Shown here: positions 59,522 through 64,000 of the stretch, one piece after another
Layout: each line of letters opens with the position of its first letter
Position numbering within the stretch: position 1 is the stretch's first letter
NCBI GenBank assembly: GCA_001423545.1
Contig: LMOK01000001.1
Coordinates: 1 to 64,000 of the forward strand
Origin: Orlajensenia sp001423545
GTDB taxonomy: Bacteria > Actinomycetota > Actinomycetes > Actinomycetales > Microbacteriaceae
Direction: 5' to 3'
DNA: 64,000 nt
The notes under the pieces: model-generated
What the model was told of the DNA's origin: nothing
What the model saw: the letters and a program-made list of their open reading frames with translations, nothing else
Database searches by the model: none
Made by a program: the position numbers and the translations under genes

Positions 59522-60298
59522 ATGACAGAAGAAGACACGGTGCTCGTGAGCGCGGAAGACCAGCCAGTCGAACAGCGTCCGCGTCGCAGGAATCGCGGAG
59601 CGCTGCTCTTCGTGCGCGACCTCCTCATCATCTTCCTGGCAGCTATCCTCATCTCCTTCCTGGTCAAGACCTTCCTCATCAGGTCGTTCTTCATCCCGTC
59701 GGAGTCGATGCGCGAGACCCTCCAGGTGCACGACCGCATCATCGTGAACGAGCTCGTTCCCGACCTGGTTCCGATCGAGCGCGGGGACGTCGTCGTCTTC
59801 AAGGATCCCGGCGGATGGCTCATGCCGACGCCTCCGATCGAACAGAACGCCGTCGCGGCCGGCGTCGACTGGCTCCTCTCCCTCGTCGGACTCTCCGCCC
59901 CCGACAGCAACGACCACCTCATCAAAAGGGTCATCGGCCTGCCGGGCGACCACGTCGCCTGCTGCAACGCCCTGGGCCAGGTGAGTGTCAACGACGTGCC
60001 CCTCGACGAGCCGTACATCGTCATCCCCGAAGGTGAGACCCGGGCATCGAAGGACGACTTCGAGACGACGGTGCCGGCCGGATCGCTGTGGGTCATGGGC
60101 GACAACCGCTACAACTCGAAGGACTCCCGCTACAACGGAGCGACGCCGGGCAAGGGCTACGTGCCGATCGACAACGTCGTGGGTCGCGCTTTCGTGGTGA
60201 GCTGGCCCGTCGAGCACTGGGCCTGGCTCGGTGACTATCCCGAGGTCTTCGGCGGAGTGCCCGATCCCGCCTCAGCGCGATCCGACGGCGGCGAATGA
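59522..60298 (+). CDS. lepB: Signal peptidase I
   Basis: The 258-residue membrane protease has one N-terminal helix (LLIIFLAAILISFLVKTFLI) and the catalytic Ser62 in FFIPSESMRETL. The general-base Lys135 lies in HLIKRVIGLPGDHVAC, and box E is SLWVMGDNRYNSKDSR. The active site faces outward and removes Sec/Tat signal peptides. Its stop overlaps rnhB by four bases. Confidence 0.96.
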   Translation: MTEEDTVLVSAEDQPVEQRPRRRNRGALLFVRDLLIIFLAAILISFLVKTFLIRSFFIPSESMRETLQVHDRIIVNELVPDLVPIERGDVVVFKDPGGWLMPTPPIEQNAVAAGVDWLLSLVGLSAPDSNDHLIKRVIGLPGDHVACCNALGQVSVNDVPLDEPYIVIPEGETRASKDDFETTVPAGSLWVMGDNRYNSKDSRYNGATPGKGYVPIDNVVGRAFVVSWPVEHWAWLGDYPEVFGGVPDPASARSDGGE

Positions 60299-60951
60299 CC
60301 CCCGTCGCAGACCCGACGCTCGAGTTCGAACTCGAGCTCTTCGACTCCGGCCACCGATACGTGATCGGCTGCGATGAGGTCGGGCGCGGTGCCATCGCCG
60401 GTCCGGTGGCCGTCGGCATGGCGGTCCTGGAGCGCACGCACGTCGTGGTTCCCGAGGGTCTTCGCGACTCCAAGCTCCTCAGCGAGAAGCGGCGTGAGGT
60501 GCTCGCCCCCGTCGCCACGGCCTGGGTGCTGCACTCGGCGGTCGGTCTCGCCTCGGCCGAGGAGGTCGATGCCATCGGCATCATCCCGGCGCTGGGCCTC
60601 GCAGGCAAGCGCGCCCTCGGGCTGCTGCACGCGTCGGGCGCGGCCATCCTCGAGTCGGCCATCCTGCTCGACGGCAGCCACGATTGGTTGAGCCCGGCGC
60701 TCTCGACACCCCTGCCGGTGGTCACGCGGGTGAAGGCCGACCGCGACTGCGGCTCGGTGGCAGCGGCATCCGTCATCGCCAAGGTGCATCGCGACCGTCT
60801 CATGATCGAGGCGCACGAGACCAGCCCGGCCTACGGCTGGGTGGGGAACAAGGGCTACGGATCCGCCGGGCACTACGCTGCGATCGACGAGTACGGACCA
60901 TCGGCACTGCACCGGCTCAGCTGGCTGAAGAGCACCGCCGTCCCGGCGTAG
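60295..60951 (+). CDS. rnhB: Ribonuclease HII
   Basis: The 218-residue enzyme removes ribonucleotides and RNA from DNA. Its acidic active site is IGCDEVGRGAIAGPVAVGM near residue 25, with RDSKLLSEKRRE, and VKADRDCGSVAAASVIAKVHRDRLM. GYGSAGHYAAIDEYGPSALHR follows. It is co-translated with lepB (ATGA). Confidence 0.95.
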   Translation: MTPVADPTLEFELELFDSGHRYVIGCDEVGRGAIAGPVAVGMAVLERTHVVVPEGLRDSKLLSEKRREVLAPVATAWVLHSAVGLASAEEVDAIGIIPALGLAGKRALGLLHASGAAILESAILLDGSHDWLSPALSTPLPVVTRVKADRDCGSVAAASVIAKVHRDRLMIEAHETSPAYGWVGNKGYGSAGHYAAIDEYGPSALHRLSWLKSTAVPA

Positions 60952-60963
60952 GATTGGAGCACC

Positions 60964-61287
60964 ATGGACGAGGATGAATTCGACGACTACGACCGCGAGG
61001 TCGAACTGGCGCTCTACCGCGAATACCGCGACATCGTCACGCAGTTCAAGTTCGTCGTCGAGACTGAACGACGCTTCTACCTCGCCAACGAGGTCGATCT
61101 GGTGCGCCGTGACACCGAGCACGACTTCTACTTCGAGCTGAACATGAAGGACGTCTGGGTCTGGGACGTCTACAGGTCCGACCGCTTCGTCAAGTCCGTG
61201 CGCGTTCTCACGTTCAAGGACGTCAATGTCGAGGAGCTCGCCGCCAAGGAGTTCGAGCTGCCGAAGGAACTCGCGCTCGACGAGTAG
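60964..61287 (+). CDS. DUF2469 family protein
   Basis: The 107-residue acidic protein (MDEDEFDDYDREVELALYREYRDIVTQFKFVVETERRFYLANEV ... DFYFELNMKDVWVWDVYR) is highly conserved next to rnhB across actinobacteria. Its function is unknown. TAGGAT at 60949-60954, overlapping the rnhB stop, ends 9 bp before the ATG. Confidence 0.88.
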   Translation: MDEDEFDDYDREVELALYREYRDIVTQFKFVVETERRFYLANEVDLVRRDTEHDFYFELNMKDVWVWDVYRSDRFVKSVRVLTFKDVNVEELAAKEFELPKELALDE

Positions 61288-61296
61288 GGTCGGCCT

Positions 61297-62670
61297 ATGG
61301 CTACTGCTGCTCGTGAGACTCTGATCATCCTCGGTGCGGGCGGTGACCTGACGTCTCGGCTGCTTCTGCCGGGTCTCGCCTCCCTGCTGGCGTCGTCCCG
61401 GGGCGCCCACATGGCCCTCATCGGCGTCGATCGCGATCCGATGACGGATGCCGCCTGGCAGAAGAAGGTGCGCACCGCCTTCGCCGGCGCCCCGTCGTCG
61501 ATCGGCACCTCCGTCCTGGAGACGAGCCGTTATCTTCAGGGTGACGCGTCCTCGGCCGAAGACCTGCAGCGGGTGATCGACGCCGCCGACGGTCGGATCG
61601 TGCTCTACTTCGCCGTGCCACCGGCGATCGCTGCTGCGGCGTGCGCCGCACTCGCATCCGTCACCCTCCCTGCCGGCATCGTGCTCGCCTTGGAGAAGCC
61701 GTTCGGCACCGATCTGGCCAGCGCCCGATCGCTCAACCGTCTGCTCGAGACCCTCGTGCCGGAGGAGCAGGTGTTCAGGGTCGACCACTTCCTCGGCAAG
61801 TCGACGGTCCTGGGCGTGCTCGGGCTGCGCTTCGCCAACCGCCTGTTCGAACCGTTGATGTCGGCAGAGCACATCGAACGTGTCGAGGTCGTGTTCGAGG
61901 AGCGTCTCGGCCTGGAGGGACGCGCCGGCTATTACGACAAGGCCGGCGCCCTGACCGACATGGTGCAGAGCCACCTGCTCCTGGTGCTCGCGCTCGTGGC
62001 GATGGAGGTGCCGTCCGATCTCAGCTCGGAGGTGCTCCGCGGTGACATGGTGCAGTTGCTGCGCGCCGTGCGACCGTGGAAGTACGACGGCACGGCCAGC
62101 CGCCGTGCCCGGTACACCGCAGGCGACGTGGACGGACGCGAGTTGCCGTCGTATCTGCAGGAGCCCGGCGTCGACCGCACGCGCGGCACCGAGACCCTCG
62201 GCGAGATGGCCGTCGCGATCGACAACTGGCGCTGGGCCGGAGTCCCGTTCATCCTGCGGTCGGGCAAGGCCATCGGCAGTCCCCGTCAGGAGATCGTCAT
62301 CACGTTGAAGCCCGTTCCCCACCTGCCGAAGGGGTTCACGGGCCCCAAGCGGGACGCCCGGATCAGGATCGGCCTGAACCCGCCGGTGCTCGACGTCGAC
62401 CTCGCCGTCAACGGGGGAGCCGATCCGTTCCAGCTGTCGTGGGACACCATGTCGGCTGAATTCGAGCGGAGCGAATTGAGCGCATACGGAGAGGTGCTGG
62501 CCGAGCTCCTCGAAGGCGACCCCACCCTCTCGGTGCGGGGTGATGTCGCCGAGCAGTGCTGGCGGATCGTGGCGCCGGTGCTCGCCGCGTGGCGCCGCGA
62601 CGCCGTCGACCTCGACACCTACCAGGCCGGATCGGCGAACCCGCGCGGCTGGAGTCGTCCGCTGGCCTGA
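61297..62670 (+). CDS. zwf: Glucose-6-phosphate 1-dehydrogenase
   Basis: The 457-residue protein has a Rossmann N-terminus IILGAGGDLTSRLLLPGLASLL. ALEKPFGTDLASARSLN, the catalytic RVDHFLGKSTVLGVLGLRFAN, and GYYDKAGALTDMVQSHLLLVLALVAME follow. The nucleotide loop GAGGDLTSR deviates from the usual GASGDLAKR. It stands alone, without the tkt/tal/opcA genes that normally accompany zwf in actinobacteria, so it may be a paralogue. TAGGGT at 61285-61290 ends 6 bp before the ATG. Confidence 0.88.
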   Translation: MATAARETLIILGAGGDLTSRLLLPGLASLLASSRGAHMALIGVDRDPMTDAAWQKKVRTAFAGAPSSIGTSVLETSRYLQGDASSAEDLQRVIDAADGRIVLYFAVPPAIAAAACAALASVTLPAGIVLALEKPFGTDLASARSLNRLLETLVPEEQVFRVDHFLGKSTVLGVLGLRFANRLFEPLMSAEHIERVEVVFEERLGLEGRAGYYDKAGALTDMVQSHLLLVLALVAMEVPSDLSSEVLRGDMVQLLRAVRPWKYDGTASRRARYTAGDVDGRELPSYLQEPGVDRTRGTETLGEMAVAIDNWRWAGVPFILRSGKAIGSPRQEIVITLKPVPHLPKGFTGPKRDARIRIGLNPPVLDVDLAVNGGADPFQLSWDTMSAEFERSELSAYGEVLAELLEGDPTLSVRGDVAEQCWRIVAPVLAAWRRDAVDLDTYQAGSANPRGWSRPLA

Positions 62671-62708
62671 TGCCCCGGGGTGATGGGGCGCCGCTCTTTG
62701 AAGGCCCC

Positions 62709-62756
62709 GCTCGCTGACGCCACCGCTCGCTGACGCCACCGCTCGCTGAGGCGCCG
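62709..62756. repeat. 3 x 16-bp tandem repeat downstream of zwf
   Basis: Two identical 16-bp units (GCTCGCTGACGCCACC at 62709-62724 and 62725-62740) are followed by a degenerate third unit (62741-62756). The core GCTCGCTGA also occurs at the right end of repeat copy 1 near position 403. It lies between the convergent zwf and lipoprotein genes. Confidence 0.75.
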
Positions 62757-62798
62757 GTCGCTACGCCCACCGGGCGCTCTCGGAGAGATCCACTCCGC

Positions 62799-63458
62799 TC
62801 AGCTGCACCATTCCTTCGGGGTTCCCGACCCGTCGGTGGAGCCGATCGAGAAGACGGTGTCGTCGTCGACCACGAAGTCGACCACGCCTTCGGGGTCGGA
62901 TCGATCCGAATAGACCCAGGTGTGGGCGCCGCGCTGCACGTCTGTCGTCAGATCGGGGTATGCCGCCGACAATTCCTCCATCGATGACCCGACGCGGATT
63001 CCCGCCTCGCTCGCGGGCGACGGGACGGCGTCGTCGGCGCCGGATGAGACCCAGAGGTTGCTGATGCGCGTTCCCTGATCAGACAGCTCCATCACGATCT
63101 GCGTCTTGCCGCCGGGGCTGTACACCACGATGTCGCGGCACAGCTCACTCGGATCGAACCCGGGAAGCGACCCTGCCGTGGCGGCGAGGTCGGCGCCACG
63201 GGCGATCGGGCCGATTCCCTCTGCGGAAATCAGCCAGGAGGAGATGTCGGTACCGTCGACGGGCGTGACGGTCGGGGTCGCCGTCGCGGCCTGCGTCGGG
63301 GGCGATGCCGGCGTCGCTGCGGGCTGGGAAGCCGCTGTCGGCGGCGTCGGCGCCGGTGCCGAGTCCTCGCCCGAGAGTGTGCACGCCGTCAGGGCCAGTG
63401 CCAGCCCGGCGATGACGAGGGCTCGGGTGGCGTCTCGGGTGGCGCGGATCCCATGCAT
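62799..63458 (-). CDS. Putative lipoprotein of unknown function
   Basis: The 219-residue protein has a lipoprotein signal ending in the lipobox LTAC near residue 26, then a Pro/Ala/Thr-rich linker of about 45 residues. A compact C-terminal domain holds Cys in SELCRDIVV and in the terminal EWCS, a possible disulfide. The start MHGIRATRD has AGAGGAG upstream. The late segment VGSSMEELSAAYPDL resembles a cell-surface substrate-binding region only loosely. Function unknown. Confidence 0.75.
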   Translation of the reverse strand: MHGIRATRDATRALVIAGLALALTACTLSGEDSAPAPTPPTAASQPAATPASPPTQAATATPTVTPVDGTDISSWLISAEGIGPIARGADLAATAGSLPGFDPSELCRDIVVYSPGGKTQIVMELSDQGTRISNLWVSSGADDAVPSPASEAGIRVGSSMEELSAAYPDLTTDVQRGAHTWVYSDRSDPEGVVDFVVDDDTVFSIGSTDGSGTPKEWCS

Positions 63459-63650
63459 GGAGCTCCTCTGAGTGGTCGCCGGCCGCGCCGGATGCTTCAC
63501 CGTACCGGCAGAGCACTGTGTCGGGCTGCAGCGAGGATCGCGGAGATGGGTTCGGCGGCACTCCTCCCCACCGGCGACGGTTCAGCGCCGGCTCGCACTG
63601 ATCCATCAGCCTCGACCTGCACCCGTTCCCCGCGCGCCAGAGTCGACTCC

Positions 63651-64000
63651 ATGAGCGACAGGATCGAACTCGGACGACGCGGCGAGCAACTCGCCGCCGA
63701 CTACCTCACCGAACGCGGGTACCGGGTCATCGGGCGCAACTGGCGCTGCCGCGAGGGTGAGATCGACGTGATCGCCGAGCACGGCGGCGAGACCGTCTTC
63801 GTCGAGGTGAAGACCCGATCGAGCACCGACTTCGGGCATCCGTTCGAGGCCATCACTCTCGGCAAGATGGCGCGGATGCGTCGTCTCGCTGCGGCCTGGT
63901 GCGAGGCGAGCAGCGCCGGAACGCGGAGGCGCATCCGCATCGATGCCATCGCGATCATCGCTCCGCGCACCGGCAGCCCGAGCATCGAGCATCTGCAGCG
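63651..64000 (+). CDS. YraN/UPF0102 family nuclease-like protein (3' end outside window)
   Basis: The frame stays open to the window end; about 116 residues are visible. The endonuclease-like fold shows ELGRRGEQLAADYLTERGYRVIGRNWRCREGEIDVIAEHGGETVFVEVKTRSS, with the Asp and ExK-type acidic/basic residues of the restriction-endonuclease superfamily. In actinobacteria it is normally followed by a ComM-like ATPase and dprA, not visible here. Confidence 0.88.
   Translation, partial: MSDRIELGRRGEQLAADYLTERGYRVIGRNWRCREGEIDVIAEHGGETVFVEVKTRSSTDFGHPFEAITLGKMARMRRLAAAWCEASSAGTRRRIRIDAIAIIAPRTGSPSIEHLQ

Overview
The window is one contiguous piece of a high-GC actinobacterial chromosome. Gene order (leuC-leuD-murA-plsC-gpsA-ddl-DUF3515-thiL; rsmD/recG-coaD; yceD-rpmF-rnc-mutM-smc-ftsY-ffh; rpsP-khpA-rimM; trmD; rplS-lepB-rnhB-DUF2469-yraN), frequent GTG/TTG starts, many apparently leaderless genes and the very frequent word GGATGCC/GGCATCC all point to Microbacteriaceae. 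I cannot name a genus. No phage, insertion sequence, CRISPR array or secondary-metabolite cluster was found.

Layout. 0-0.8 kb: the 3' end of a DUF222/HNH endonuclease gene followed by a duplicated 88-bp structured repeat. 0.8-4.8 kb: metallo-hydrolase, lipid kinase, tRNA-Glu(CTC), a YqhA-type membrane protein, and a TerC membrane protein behind a yybP-ykoY (Mn2+) riboswitch. 4.8-13.4 kb: leuCD behind a Leu-codon leader peptide and hairpin, then cell-envelope genes (murA, plsC, gpsA, ddl), a DUF3515 lipoprotein divergent from thiL, and rsmD. 13.4-24.2 kb: TPR protein, recG, coaD, a MoxR/DUF58/transglutaminase set, yceD, rpmF, rnc, mutM. 24.4-34.5 kb: a double-GNAT protein, smc, an FAD oxidase, ftsY, DUF2004, ffh and a PAP2 phosphatase. 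34.6-40.8 kb: accessory metabolic genes (LLM flavoprotein, GH1 glycosidase with a palindromic operator, PPK2, YbdK-type ligase, EamA exporter, ArsR-type regulator).

40.9-59.5 kb: the ribosomal set rpsP-khpA-rimM ... trmD ... rplS, usually compact, is split here by about 13.5 kb of molybdenum-cofactor and nitrate/nitrite assimilation genes: MobA-like, DUF6457, moeA, then (minus strand) narK-nasA-FAD/BFD reductase, and nirB-cobA-HemD/winged-helix regulator, with nirD and a CbiX-like chelatase diverging. A second CbiX-like chelatase lies between trmD and map.

Main discovery candidate. Four promoters (narK, nirB, nirD and the second chelatase) share one unannotated architecture: a 28-bp box with a GnnAC-type half-site, a GAAAC half-site exactly 22 bp later, then exactly 10 bp to a TAnnnT -10 hexamer, with no recognisable -35. 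This looks like a class-II site for an OmpR-type activator. The same locus encodes a HemD-like protein with a C-terminal OmpR-type winged helix (NnaR-like), so a self-contained nitrate/siroheme regulon is proposed. Further finds are the leu leader peptide, the Mn riboswitch, an overlapping divergent leaderless promoter pair (DUF3515/thiL), a small upstream ORF before the PAP2 gene, a 104-nt gpsA/ddl overlap, and a lepB promoter whose -10 lies in the loop of a long hairpin.

59.5-64 kb: lepB, rnhB, DUF2469, a glucose-6-phosphate dehydrogenase, a short tandem repeat, a lipoprotein, and the start of a YraN-family gene cut by the window edge.
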